10,640 nucleotides of DNA from Kiritimatiellales bacterium (GCA_030588285.1 JAUUYK010000014.1:1-10640), one strand, 5' to 3'; numbered from the stretch's first letter, positions 1 through 7,837 are shown. Made by a program: numbers and translations. The notes: generated by a model from the sequence alone, not told the origin.

Positions 1-19
1 CCCACCCCCCTGCGGATGC

Positions 20-940
20 TTATCTCAGAATTTCGCCCGCAAGCAATGGCCGGCCATTGAGAAAAGAGGAGGAGGACATCCGCGTCTTTCCTACGGGCTG
101 AACTCCAGTTAGGCGTAGCGCGCCCAATCCGGTAGCGACAAGTAATTGATCATCTAACAGCGCGCCTGGCTCTCCCTCACCGCCTTCTTGTTCGGCAGAC
201 CAAACCTTCAGCAATTCCCCCGAGGGTAGCCTACAAAAACTTCCAGGCCAGGGATTGAACGCACGAATGCGGTTGCGAATTGTCTCGGCTGATAGGCTCC
301 AATTAATTTCTCCGTCGCCTTTGGTAAATTTTCGTATCTCGACAACATCTGCTTCATTCTGAACGGTACGAGTAATGGTATCATTTCGAATGTCGTCGAT
401 TGCTTTGATCAACAGCCCGGCCCCAACCTCGGCCAGAGTGTCATGCAGAGTGTTGGACGTTTCGTCTGGACCAAGTGGATAGGTTTCCTGTCGCAGGACA
501 TCACCGGCATCCATTTTCTTGGCCAGATAGATAATGCTAACGCCCGTTTGTTTATCTCCATTCAAAATAGCCCATTGAATGGGCGCAGATCCTCGATATT
601 TAGGAAGGAGCGATGGATGCACATTAATGGCTTCGAATTGAGCCAATTCAATTACACGGGTTGGAATATATTGACCATAGGCCACGACAACAAAAAGATC
701 AGGCTTTAGATTTTCCAACTTTTCTACCGAGTCGGGCGATCCTATTTTTTCCGGAGTCATCACATTCAACTGCTGCTGATCCGCGAAGGCTTTTAGCGGG
801 CATGGCGTGAGTACGCGTTTTCGGCCGGCAGGACGGTCCGGTTGCGAAACAACGCCAACAATTTCGTCCTGCCCTGCCTCAAGAATGGCTTTGAGCGAGA
901 GCATCGCCAACGCTGCGGATCCCATGAAGATTATTCGCAT
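20..940 (-). CDS. fmt: Methionyl-tRNA formyltransferase
   Basis: Transfers the formyl group of 10-formyl-tetrahydrofolate to Met-tRNA(fMet) in the cytoplasm, preparing the initiator tRNA. The 306-residue product has the usual length. The N-terminal formyltransferase fold carries MRIIFMGS, SQPDRPAGR and the signature INVHPSLLPKYRGSAPIQ. The family's catalytic trio is intact: Asn106, His108 and Asp144 (in KKMDAGD), the same numbers as in the E. coli enzyme. The C-terminal tRNA-binding domain (about 200-306) includes INWSLSAETIRNRIRAFNPWPG. I chose the ATG at 940 because the family begins MRIIFMG and a GGGGGAG ribosome-binding sequence lies just upstream. A start at 979 would add 13 residues foreign to the family and overlap the preceding gene. 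The gene lies 22 bp after the GT39-like gene, probably in one transcript. The usual partner def (peptide deformylase) is not in the window. The early segment SAALAMLSL departs from the common TPDFAVPSL, but the identity is secure. Confidence 0.95.
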   Translation of the reverse strand: MRIIFMGSAALAMLSLKAILEAGQDEIVGVVSQPDRPAGRKRVLTPCPLKAFADQQQLNVMTPEKIGSPDSVEKLENLKPDLFVVVAYGQYIPTRVIELAQFEAINVHPSLLPKYRGSAPIQWAILNGDKQTGVSIIYLAKKMDAGDVLRQETYPLGPDETSNTLHDTLAEVGAGLLIKAIDDIRNDTITRTVQNEADVVEIRKFTKGDGEINWSLSAETIRNRIRAFNPWPGSFCRLPSGELLKVWSAEQEGGEGEPGALLDDQLLVATGLGALRLTGVQPVGKTRMSSSSFLNGRPLLAGEILR

Positions 941-962
941 ACTACTCCCCCTCTTTCTGATG

Positions 963-2720
963 CTACTTAGTTTTGGCATCGGACCAGCGATCGCTGTCGC
1001 TTAAGAAAAGCTGATCATTACCGCTAAGTGCAATACCTTCCTTGAGCGGGAAATCATTGGGATACCGGCCACTCATGATGGACAACCAACTTTTTTCTGG
1101 GCCATCGAGCAGTTGCTTCACGAACGGCTTATTTTTTGTAATGGTGGTGAAGTACATGCCGCTAATATACTGCTTATAGTCGTTGATATCGTAGAATTGA
1201 TCCAAGTTTTTCGGAAGGAGGATCGAGGTTCGATCGCCATACCAGGCCGTGGCCCAGGGCATATCAGTACAGAGCACTTCGCGGGGGGTAAGCATTTCGG
1301 CAACTTTCCCAATGATCGGAGCGTGATATGGAGGGTAGGGATGATTTTTCTGTGGAGGCATGAGTGTCAGCCAAAATGGAATACTGGCCAGCACTGCAAT
1401 TAGAACTTTTAATCCTATACTATAAAGGCGCACCCCCATATCCAGCCGGTCGATCAGAACATAGAAAAATGCGAGGCCATAGAGGATGACAAATGGCCAG
1501 AATAGATGAAGCATTTGCATGGACGATTCCGAAAAGAATCCGGCAATAATCACCATAAGCAAGAGTGAAACCCCCAGCCCCCATCGCAGATAATTTACCT
1601 GCGGTCGAACAAAGTGATAAAAGAAGGCCGTTAAGAAGAAAGCCATTAGAAGGCCGCCCCCCATAGCGGGGATAATTGCCCTATTTTTACCGGAATAGTT
1701 CAGAATCCACTTTCCCTTTAAAGCCGCAACAACCTCTTTCCCGGAGAAGGTCGGGTCGTAATCGCGAACGAGCGAGTTGTCTGGATAGACCGGGGTATCG
1801 GCTAGCGCAGTATAGCCCACCATCCCCATCGGGTTTCCGCAGACTTTATAGTTCCGTGCCAACCACGGGGATATTAGCAGGGTGAATAAAACAAGGAAGA
1901 CCAGCACAAACCGGGTACCCCCGCGAGAACGCCCGCACATGAGCCATGCAAAAATACAGATCCCGGGAATAATGGCGATGGTGATATAACGGGTGAGAAA
2001 TGCAATGGCTGTGAGAACAATAGAAATAAAGTACGGGGTTAACCACTTCATTTTAGTTTTCTCATCCCGTCGATTTAGCATGGAAATAACCATGGCATAA
2101 AAGGCCGCCACGGAGAAAAATACGGCCATGGAAATATTTAGCCCCGAGGAGGAATCCTCCCAGACAATGCTACTTAAATAGTAGATCGTCATACCTAGAA
2201 AACCAATTTCCCTCGAAAACATCCGTTTCCCGAGCGAGAACAAAATCAACCCAGTCAGTAAGGCAAAGATATAATTAATCGGAAGAACAATCCACTGCTC
2301 CGCCGGCATCGCCACTCCGCGAACTCCTTCAGGCATTTCAAATGGACGGGCTCCAAACAGATCAAAAAGCTTAAATCCAACCGATAAAAGTGCGGGATAA
2401 GCGGGAGGATGCAACAGGTCAGGATGATCCCAAATTTGAGGATTTTCGCCCTCCGTAACGTCCTGCATTTTCCACATAGTCAAGGGGCGGACCGTTTTGG
2501 TCATCATGCCATTTTGTATGGACATATTTCGGCCGAGCTGAGCCAGGTCCATCGATTCTTCTGTTTTAAGCCCCCGAAACTGGGTGGCGGTATACAGCAT
2601 CAACAATACAAAAATGATGATGACGTATAGCATGACCCGGATGATTTTGAGACCGGTACCGGTATCGATACTGTACACAATATCGTGAAGTGTTGATTCA
2701 AACGACTTATTATCTGCCAT
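963..2720 (-). CDS. GT39/ArnT-like polytopic membrane glycosyltransferase
   Basis: A 585-residue integral membrane protein of the GT-C fold, family 39 type (dolichyl/undecaprenyl-phosphate sugar transferases such as Pmt and ArnT). A first hydrophobic helix (about 25-45) is followed by a large loop with EESMDLAQLGRN (54-65), whose acidic residues match the family's catalytic Asp/Glu, and then LLHPPAYPALL (102-112), the typical HPP..P element. About ten further hydrophobic helices follow, roughly at 144-164, 173-188, 196-215, 228-263, 270-286, 350-369, 377-395, 402-422 and 434-452. A soluble C-terminal tail (about 455-585) includes MPWATAWYGDRTSILLP, as in many bacterial GT39-like proteins. The start is supported by GGAG six to seven bases before the ATG. 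The acceptor (protein, lipid A or another glycan) cannot be told from sequence. It sits between thiL and fmt, which gives no functional hint. Family assignment is fairly sure; substrate is unknown. Confidence 0.75.
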   Translation of the reverse strand: MADNKSFESTLHDIVYSIDTGTGLKIIRVMLYVIIIFVLLMLYTATQFRGLKTEESMDLAQLGRNMSIQNGMMTKTVRPLTMWKMQDVTEGENPQIWDHPDLLHPPAYPALLSVGFKLFDLFGARPFEMPEGVRGVAMPAEQWIVLPINYIFALLTGLILFSLGKRMFSREIGFLGMTIYYLSSIVWEDSSSGLNISMAVFFSVAAFYAMVISMLNRRDEKTKMKWLTPYFISIVLTAIAFLTRYITIAIIPGICIFAWLMCGRSRGGTRFVLVFLVLFTLLISPWLARNYKVCGNPMGMVGYTALADTPVYPDNSLVRDYDPTFSGKEVVAALKGKWILNYSGKNRAIIPAMGGGLLMAFFLTAFFYHFVRPQVNYLRWGLGVSLLLMVIIAGFFSESSMQMLHLFWPFVILYGLAFFYVLIDRLDMGVRLYSIGLKVLIAVLASIPFWLTLMPPQKNHPYPPYHAPIIGKVAEMLTPREVLCTDMPWATAWYGDRTSILLPKNLDQFYDINDYKQYISGMYFTTITKNKPFVKQLLDGPEKSWLSIMSGRYPNDFPLKEGIALSGNDQLFLSDSDRWSDAKTK

Positions 2721-2822
2721 TTTAGCTCCAGAAATTCAGAATTTTTCGTTAAAAATGAACCGCCTAGTATCCATGAAACTGAAGGCAATACAAGGTTCCA
2801 CGCTTTGGAAATGACACCGGGA
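2721..2822 (-). other. Intergenic gap between thiL and the GT39-like gene
   Basis: A 102-bp non-coding stretch. On the minus strand it holds a weak 5-bp stem (TTCCA/TGGAA) soon after the thiL stop, with no T-run, so it is not a convincing terminator. Close to the next gene is the GGAG ribosome-binding site. No good promoter hexamer pair was found. Co-transcription of thiL with the downstream gene is possible but unproven. Confidence 0.4.
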
Positions 2823-3746
2823 TCAATCGCAAGAAATCGGTGAAAAATGTTCAAATCCCTTCGCGAGGATCGCGCGTATTTCTCCGCCTTCCATTTTTAT
2901 TTCCAGCCGGTTCGATTCATCGGTAAGGGTTCCAATTTTCATCAATTCCGAGCCGAACCGCTCCTTCCATTGTAGCGCTATTGCATCGTCATTTTTTGCT
3001 GAGGCAGTAAACACCAGCTCAAAATCTTCCCCATCAAACAAGGCTTCGTCGAGCGTGCCATTGATTGGAATTAATTTTGCATTTAAAATCGCCCCTACCC
3101 CGCTCTGTTTAAGAATATGCCGAAGATCGGTTGCCAACCCGTCGCTCAGATCCATCATGGCATTCACCAGACCCAATTCTCGAAGGAAAATGCCCTCCTC
3201 GATACGAGGAATAAAATCGAGATGCTTTCCGCCAATGCTACATCCGAGCGGAGCCGTCACAAAAATGGAATCGCCGGGACGGGCTCCCGATCGAAGCAGT
3301 GCACTTCCGGCGGGAAGCACGCCTGTCCCGAAAATATGCAGTTCAAGACAGGGTCCTTGTGCCAGATCTCCGCCAATAATCGTTGCCCCGAAACGGCTAC
3401 AAAGTGCCTGCATACTTTCATATATTTTTTCCAGCACGTGGAAATCCTGTTCCGGCGGCGCAACGACATTCACAAGCATCCATTGCGGTTGCGCGCCCAT
3501 TGCGGCCAAATCGCTCAACACCCGTCCTGCTGCTTTATTCCCGATGCGCTCCGGTTTTTCACCGGATTGAAAGTGAACATGTTCAATGGAGGGATCGGTC
3601 GTGAAGACCTGATCCATTCCACTTCCGGGCAGTTCTGCAACCGCACAATCATCCCCCGCCCCGACCCGCAATTGTGGATGCGTTCCAAGCCGAGCAGTTA
3701 GTCGTTGAATTGCTTCGTGCTCCCCAATTTTTCCAAGTTTTTCCAT
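2823..3746 (-). CDS. thiL: Thiamine-monophosphate kinase
   Basis: Phosphorylates thiamine monophosphate to thiamine pyrophosphate with ATP, the last step of thiamine cofactor synthesis; cytoplasmic. The 307-residue product (E. coli ThiL has about 325) shows the AIR-synthase-like motifs in order: GAGDDCAV (29-36), TTDPSIEHVHF (49-59), VLSDLAAMGA (76-85), IIGGDLAQGP (123-132), SIGGKHLDFIPR (170-181), MMDLSDGLATDL (197-208) and GEDFELVFT (239-247). The Asp residues that hold magnesium and nucleotide in this family are present. The ATG at 3746 gives the usual N-terminus (GEHEAIQRL near residue 8). Upstream there is only a weak, distant GGGA. The gene runs away from the patatin-like gene across a 61-bp spacer. 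No TPP riboswitch fits in that space, and no other thiamine gene is in the window. Confidence 0.95.
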   Translation of the reverse strand: MEKLGKIGEHEAIQRLTARLGTHPQLRVGAGDDCAVAELPGSGMDQVFTTDPSIEHVHFQSGEKPERIGNKAAGRVLSDLAAMGAQPQWMLVNVVAPPEQDFHVLEKIYESMQALCSRFGATIIGGDLAQGPCLELHIFGTGVLPAGSALLRSGARPGDSIFVTAPLGCSIGGKHLDFIPRIEEGIFLRELGLVNAMMDLSDGLATDLRHILKQSGVGAILNAKLIPINGTLDEALFDGEDFELVFTASAKNDDAIALQWKERFGSELMKIGTLTDESNRLEIKMEGGEIRAILAKGFEHFSPISCD

Positions 3747-3807
3747 GGTTGAATGATTCCCTTTTCTGCTCGTTTAAACAACTCCTCACCGGTAAAATCT
3801 AAATACC
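3747..3807. promoter_or_regulatory. Divergent intergenic region between thiL and the patatin-like gene
   Basis: Sixty-one bases must hold the start signals of two divergent genes. For the plus-strand gene, TAAAAT at 3793-3798 resembles a -10 box, but no good -35 lies 16-18 bp upstream. If it is used, transcription would start only a few bases before the ATG at 3808. GTTTAAAC at 3772-3779 is an 8-bp palindrome. On the minus strand TTGTTT followed 17 bp later by AATCAT is a weak candidate for thiL. All of these are weak readings by eye. Confidence 0.3.
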
Positions 3808-5994
3808 ATGACAAACCGCATCCTTTTCTTTATATTACTTACCCTGTTCCCAACCCTCCACGCAGAAGAGCCGAAACGTCCAAAAATCGGACTGGTACTC
3901 GGCGGCGGCGGTGCGCTGGGATTTGCGCACGTCGGCGTATTGCAAAAACTCGAAGAGCTTCAAATCCCGATCGACTACATCGGAGGCACCAGCATGGGGG
4001 CTATTGTTGCAGGGATGTATGCCTCAGGAATGTCGCCCGACGAAATTGAAAAACGATTCATCCAGCTCGACTGGTGGGATGTTCTCAAGGACCATTCCTC
4101 CTATCAATTTCTGGATTATCGAAAGAAAGCCGACGACCTGCGCTTCATGGGCATTGAATTCGGACTTAAAAACTGGAAGGTTCTCTATTCCCCCGGCATG
4201 TCCTACGGCCAAAAACTCAATAATGTATTAGAAAACTTCACCCTCAACAGCATCGGGATCAATGACTTTGATCAGCTGAACATTCCGTATCGGGCGATTG
4301 TCACAGATCTAAACAGCGGAAAATCGATTGCTCTTAAATCGGGAAATCTGGCCACAGCCATGCGCGCAAGCATGGCCGCCCCCGGTGCATTTACGCCCGT
4401 TCGCTTGGATGGCATGGTGTTGGTGGACGGCGGAATTCTTAATAATATTCCAGTCGAAGTGATCAAAAATATGGGGGCCGACCTCATTATCGCCGTCGAC
4501 GTGGGAAGCACCGCGGTGGACAAGAGCGAAGAGAGCGACTACCGTTCATTTGGCGATGTCGTGAGCCGCACCTACGTTCTGATGCAACGCCCCGAGCAGG
4601 AAAAACAACTCGCTCAAGCCGATTTACTCATCGAACCCGATCTCCCCAACGCTTCATCAACCCAATTTCATAAAGCAAAAGAAATTATCCCGCCCGGGCG
4701 GGAAGCCGCCGAAAAACTAAAAGAACCCCTTCTTCAATACGCCGTCGATTCCGCGACCTTCCAAACCTACCTAAAAAAACAACGCCTACGGCATACGGGG
4801 GAAATCCAGGTTACCGACATCATCATCTCCGGCGAAAAATCCGTCTCCGAAAAGGTGATTCAAAAACGCATTAAAACCAAAGAAGGCCCGCTTCATTTTT
4901 CCACCGTGCGCGACGACCTAAATCGGATTCATGGAATGGGCGATTTCCAAACCGTTAGCTATACCCTCACGCCCGGCGGCAACGACGAGTACAGCTTAGA
5001 ATACAATATCGCCGAAAAATCCTGGGGACCAGCCTACCTCCACCTCGGCACAAAAATCGAAATTACCACCGATTCCACTGCGCTTTGGAGCTTCTTGCTC
5101 AACCACACTCGAACGCAGCTTAATTCATTGGGAGGCGAAGTTCGCATTGATCTCGAAGGCGGCGGACACAAGCGTTTTATTCATACCGAATGGTACCAAC
5201 CCATCTCCCAATCCGAACAATTCTTTCTTGCCACATCGCTTATTTATTCGGGAGAAGATAGCGATATCTATATAGATAATCAGGACATCGGCGACGCCGA
5301 AGAAGTTTTTGCCCTCGCCGCACTAGATGCCGGAATCAGCTTTTTTGAATATGGTGAAATCCGGGCGGGTCTGCTCGGCGGGAGTGCAAAAGTTAGCACA
5401 CCGAGCGGGTCCCAGTCGCACAAGGAAAACGACGACCTTATGGCCGTCACCACGCATTTAAAACTCGACCAGCTCGACAACGCCATCTTTCCAACCAAAG
5501 GGTATCAATTCAGCCTCGACGGCCGTTTTGCATTCGACGAGATCGGCGCATCCGAAACCTTCAGCACACTAGAACTAAAATCTCAATTCCCACTCACCTT
5601 CGGATTGCACACCCTCATACCGCAACTTGATCTGGGCAGCAGCCTCGGAACCGAACTCCCCTTCTATGCCCTGTTCGACATCGGCGGACTCGACAACTTT
5701 GCCGGCTATGCCCCGTATCAAATACGGGGCCAGTATTACGGCGTAGGAAGACTCAACTACCGCTATCAATTGGGAAAACTACCACCAACACTTGGAAATG
5801 GCCTTTTTGCCCTCGCGCGGGTCGATGCTGGAAATGCATGGTTCAATGCCAGCGACGCTCGGCTAAAGAACCTCGAGCACGGCATTTTACTCGGCCTCGG
5901 AGCCGACTCCATCCTTGGCACCTGCCACCTTGCGGTGGGAAAAGCCGAAAGCACCGCCATTCGCTTCTACTTCACCATCGGCAATACGTTTTAG
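3808..5994 (+). CDS. PlpD-like patatin phospholipase with POTRA and outer-membrane barrel (type Vd-like)
   Basis: A 728-residue predicted exported lipolytic protein. Residues 1-18 form a signal peptide ending before HAEE. The patatin domain (about 26-315) has the oxyanion loop LGGGGALG (31-38), the nucleophile motif GTSMG with Ser62, and DGG with Asp207, giving the complete Ser-Asp dyad of patatin-like phospholipases A. A POTRA-like segment follows (about 332-403, ITDIIISGEKSVSEKVIQKRI-type start and ending EYNIAEK). The rest (about 405-728) alternates short hydrophobic and polar strands and ends in FTIGNTF with a C-terminal Phe, typical of Omp85/BamA-like barrels. Length and order match type Vd autotransporters such as P. 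aeruginosa PlpD and Fusobacterium FplA. The expected role is membrane-lipid hydrolysis at the cell surface or after release. No ribosome-binding sequence precedes the ATG, although the signal peptide and family alignment support this start. Confidence 0.88.
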   Translation: MTNRILFFILLTLFPTLHAEEPKRPKIGLVLGGGGALGFAHVGVLQKLEELQIPIDYIGGTSMGAIVAGMYASGMSPDEIEKRFIQLDWWDVLKDHSSYQFLDYRKKADDLRFMGIEFGLKNWKVLYSPGMSYGQKLNNVLENFTLNSIGINDFDQLNIPYRAIVTDLNSGKSIALKSGNLATAMRASMAAPGAFTPVRLDGMVLVDGGILNNIPVEVIKNMGADLIIAVDVGSTAVDKSEESDYRSFGDVVSRTYVLMQRPEQEKQLAQADLLIEPDLPNASSTQFHKAKEIIPPGREAAEKLKEPLLQYAVDSATFQTYLKKQRLRHTGEIQVTDIIISGEKSVSEKVIQKRIKTKEGPLHFSTVRDDLNRIHGMGDFQTVSYTLTPGGNDEYSLEYNIAEKSWGPAYLHLGTKIEITTDSTALWSFLLNHTRTQLNSLGGEVRIDLEGGGHKRFIHTEWYQPISQSEQFFLATSLIYSGEDSDIYIDNQDIGDAEEVFALAALDAGISFFEYGEIRAGLLGGSAKVSTPSGSQSHKENDDLMAVTTHLKLDQLDNAIFPTKGYQFSLDGRFAFDEIGASETFSTLELKSQFPLTFGLHTLIPQLDLGSSLGTELPFYALFDIGGLDNFAGYAPYQIRGQYYGVGRLNYRYQLGKLPPTLGNGLFALARVDAGNAWFNASDARLKNLEHGILLGLGADSILGTCHLAVGKAESTAIRFYFTIGNTF

Positions 5995-6152
5995 CCATTC
6001 AAACAATTCCATGGCGACAGGTTGGTAGGTGATCGATCGAATATATTCGTGCGATCTAAAGTGCTGGCAGATAAAAACACCGCAACAGAATCTCACGTTC
6101 CGCCGAGTTATTCTTGACCGCCCCAACGCCCTTCGGCATTCTCGCCCGACTT
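5995..6152 (+). promoter_or_regulatory. Leader region before glycyl-tRNA synthetase, with imperfect palindrome
   Basis: This stretch of about 160 bp has no recognised gene. It contains an imperfect 26-bp palindrome at 6031-6056 with a perfect core CGAATATATTCG (6038-6049). The core overlaps TATATT (6042-6047), which resembles a -10 box, but the nearest -35-like TTGGTA at 6022-6027 is only 14 bp away, so promoter assignment is weak. No intrinsic terminator follows the patatin-like gene. There is no T-box, specifier hairpin or tRNA-like structure that I can recognise. Confidence 0.3.
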
Positions 6153-7691
6153 ATGAAAGCAAACGACTACGAAGTAACAATGGACGCCCTTGTCAGCCTC
6201 TGCAAGCGGCGTGGTTTTATTTTCCAAACATCGGAAATCTACGGTGGAATCAACGGCTTCTGGGACTACGGCCCCTTGGGTGTCGAGATGAAGCGCAACA
6301 TTAAAGCCTGCTGGTGGAAATCTATGACCCAGCTGCGCGAAGATGTGGTGGGGCTCGACAGCTCCATCATCATGCATCCCCGCGTCTGGGAAGCCTCCGG
6401 TCACGTGGGCAACTTTAAAGACCCCATGCTCGACTGCCGCGAAACGAAAAGCCGCTATCGCGCCGACCAGATCTTCGTGCTCAAACACAAGACCGACACC
6501 GATGCCCTCCTCTTCTCCTTCCACGAAAACGCCCCGGCACCCGCCGAAAAGAAAGTTAAAAAAGTGGCGAAAGGCAATTCTGCCGACTACGAACAAATCG
6601 CCCTACTCGACATTCCACTCGACCTCTACTCTAAACTCGTCGGCCCCGACACCAAGGAACCGGGCACCCTCACCGAGCCACGCGCATTTAACCTCATGTT
6701 TAAAACGTTCGTCGGCCCCGTCGAAGAAAGCTCCAACGCGGCCTACCTTCGCCCCGAAACCGCGCAAGGCATCTTCGCCCAATTCGGCAACGTCTGCTCC
6801 ACCGTTCGCAATAAAATCCCCTTTGGGATCGCGCAAATCGGCAAAGCATTCCGCAACGAAATCAACCCGCGTAACTACACCTTCCGCTCGCGTGAATTCG
6901 AACAAATGGAACTCGAATTTTTCATTAAGCCCGGCACCGATGCCGAGTGGCATGAATACTGGGTCGCCGAACGCCTTAAATGGTATGAAAAAGTCGGACT
7001 CCCTGAAGGCCGCATGCATCGGGACATCCACGAAGGCGACGCACTGGCTCACTATGCCAGCGCCTGCACCGATATCCTCTTCGACTTCCCCTTCGGAACA
7101 CAAGAGCTCGAGGGCATTGCCGCTCGTGGAAACTTCGACCTCACTCAGCATCAGAAAACCAGCGGTAAAAAGCTCGAGTATAAAGACGAAGAAACCAACG
7201 AATCCTATCTTCCGCACGTCATTGAACCGTCCGCCGGAGTTGACCGTATTGCCCTCGCGCTCCTTTGCGAAGCCTACCGAATTGAATGGATCCCAAAAGG
7301 CGGCGGCGAAGTACTCACCGCCGAAGCCGGTGTTCAACGCGCTCCTGAAGGCTACGAAGCCCGTACCGTACTTCGTTTTTCTCCGTGCATTGCACCGTAT
7401 AAAGTGGCGGTACTTCCGCTCCTTAAAAACAAAGAACCGCTCGTCGAAAAAGCCCGTGCCGTATACGAGCAACTTTCCAACCGGTGGAAATGTTTCTACG
7501 ACCAAACCGGAGCCATTGGCCGCCGATATCGTCGTCAGGACGAAATCGGAACCCCGCTCTGTGTCACGATCGATTTTGATACCGTTGAAAAAGACGATTC
7601 TGTCACCGTTCGCGACCGCGATAGCATGGAACAGGTCCGCCTACCCATCGCCGAATTGGAAGCCTACATCTCCAATATCGTCGATTTTTAG
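6153..7691 (+). CDS. glyS: Glycyl-tRNA synthetase, single-chain (alpha2) type
   Basis: A class II aminoacyl-tRNA synthetase that charges tRNA(Gly) with glycine in the cytoplasm. From this start it has 512 residues, normal for the homodimeric type found in Thermus, Gram-positives and eukaryotes, and unlike the E. coli alpha2beta2 enzyme. Visible marks are MDALVSLCKRRGF, SSEIYGG-type TSEIYGGINGFWDYGPLG, YLRPETAQGIF (198-208), motif 2 FRNEINPRNYTFRSREFEQMELEFF (233-257, in two adjoining parts), motif 3 EPSAGVDRIALALL (358-371) and a C-terminal anticodon-binding domain from about residue 405. A lysine-rich stretch PAEKKVKKVAKG lies in the variable insertion. The start is uncertain: TTG 6114, ATG 6153 and ATG 6180 are in frame. 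None has a strong ribosome-binding site; 6180 has a weak GAAG. I chose 6153. A strong terminator follows 20 bp after the stop. Heavy use of C-ending codons suggests high expression. Confidence 0.93.
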   Translation: MKANDYEVTMDALVSLCKRRGFIFQTSEIYGGINGFWDYGPLGVEMKRNIKACWWKSMTQLREDVVGLDSSIIMHPRVWEASGHVGNFKDPMLDCRETKSRYRADQIFVLKHKTDTDALLFSFHENAPAPAEKKVKKVAKGNSADYEQIALLDIPLDLYSKLVGPDTKEPGTLTEPRAFNLMFKTFVGPVEESSNAAYLRPETAQGIFAQFGNVCSTVRNKIPFGIAQIGKAFRNEINPRNYTFRSREFEQMELEFFIKPGTDAEWHEYWVAERLKWYEKVGLPEGRMHRDIHEGDALAHYASACTDILFDFPFGTQELEGIAARGNFDLTQHQKTSGKKLEYKDEETNESYLPHVIEPSAGVDRIALALLCEAYRIEWIPKGGGEVLTAEAGVQRAPEGYEARTVLRFSPCIAPYKVAVLPLLKNKEPLVEKARAVYEQLSNRWKCFYDQTGAIGRRYRRQDEIGTPLCVTIDFDTVEKDDSVTVRDRDSMEQVRLPIAELEAYISNIVDF

Positions 7692-7710
7692 CGCACAGTT
7701 TCAACCCCCC

Positions 7711-7742
7711 AAAAAAGCCCGTCCATAGGACGGGCTTTTTTT
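7711..7742 (+). terminator. Intrinsic terminator after glycyl-tRNA synthetase
   Basis: A perfect inverted repeat: AAAAAAGCCCGTCC (7711-7724), loop ATA, then GGACGGGCTTTTTT (7728-7741), with the T-run reaching 7742. The GC-rich 8-bp core with a 3' T-run is a classic rho-independent terminator, and the A-run on the 5' side could let it work in both directions. It lies 20 bp after the glyS stop and separates that block from the efflux operon. Confidence 0.95.
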
Positions 7743-7804
7743 ATGGGTAGCATGGACGTCCTCTACCAGCCCGCATCCCATGTACATTAATCCATCGGTA
7801 TTTT

Positions 7805-7827
7805 TCTCTTCGATGGCATCGAATAGA
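7805..7827. repeat. Near-perfect palindrome in the intergenic region
   Basis: TTCGATG (7809-7815) and CATCGAA (7817-7823) are perfect inverted arms around a single base. After one mismatched pair the symmetry continues for three more on each side (7805-7807 and 7825-7827). There is no T-run, so it is not a terminator. It lies about 20 bp upstream of the -35 box of the tetR promoter and could be a protein-binding site; function unknown. Confidence 0.5.
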
Positions 7828-7837
7828 TCGCCAAGTT

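Noticed and set aside
3055..3701. Plus-strand open frames of 171 and 194 codons opposite thiL
   Set aside because: They overlap a gene with all ThiL motifs and show no domain character.
3747..3807. TPP riboswitch upstream of thiL
   Set aside because: Only 61 bp are available, and none of the conserved TPP aptamer segments (such as CUGAGA) is present.
5995..6152. T-box or glycine riboswitch before glyS
   Set aside because: No specifier stem, antiterminator box or glycine aptamer pattern was visible, and no terminator hairpin lies in this leader.
6603..7505. Minus-strand open frame (300 codons) opposite glyS
   Set aside because: An antisense shadow caused by codon bias: rich in Phe, Gly and Val, with no recognisable motif and no ribosome-binding site.
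6343..7728. Long plus-strand open frame (461 codons) overlapping glyS
   Set aside because: The translation is low-complexity (rich in Ser, Pro, Lys, Thr) and is a frame-shifted shadow of the C-rich glyS codons; glyS itself has full family motifs.
7743..7790. Fifteen-codon plus-strand ORF (MGSMDVLYQPASHVH)
   Set aside because: It starts right at the terminator T-run, so it is unlikely to be transcribed from the left, and it has no ribosome-binding site.
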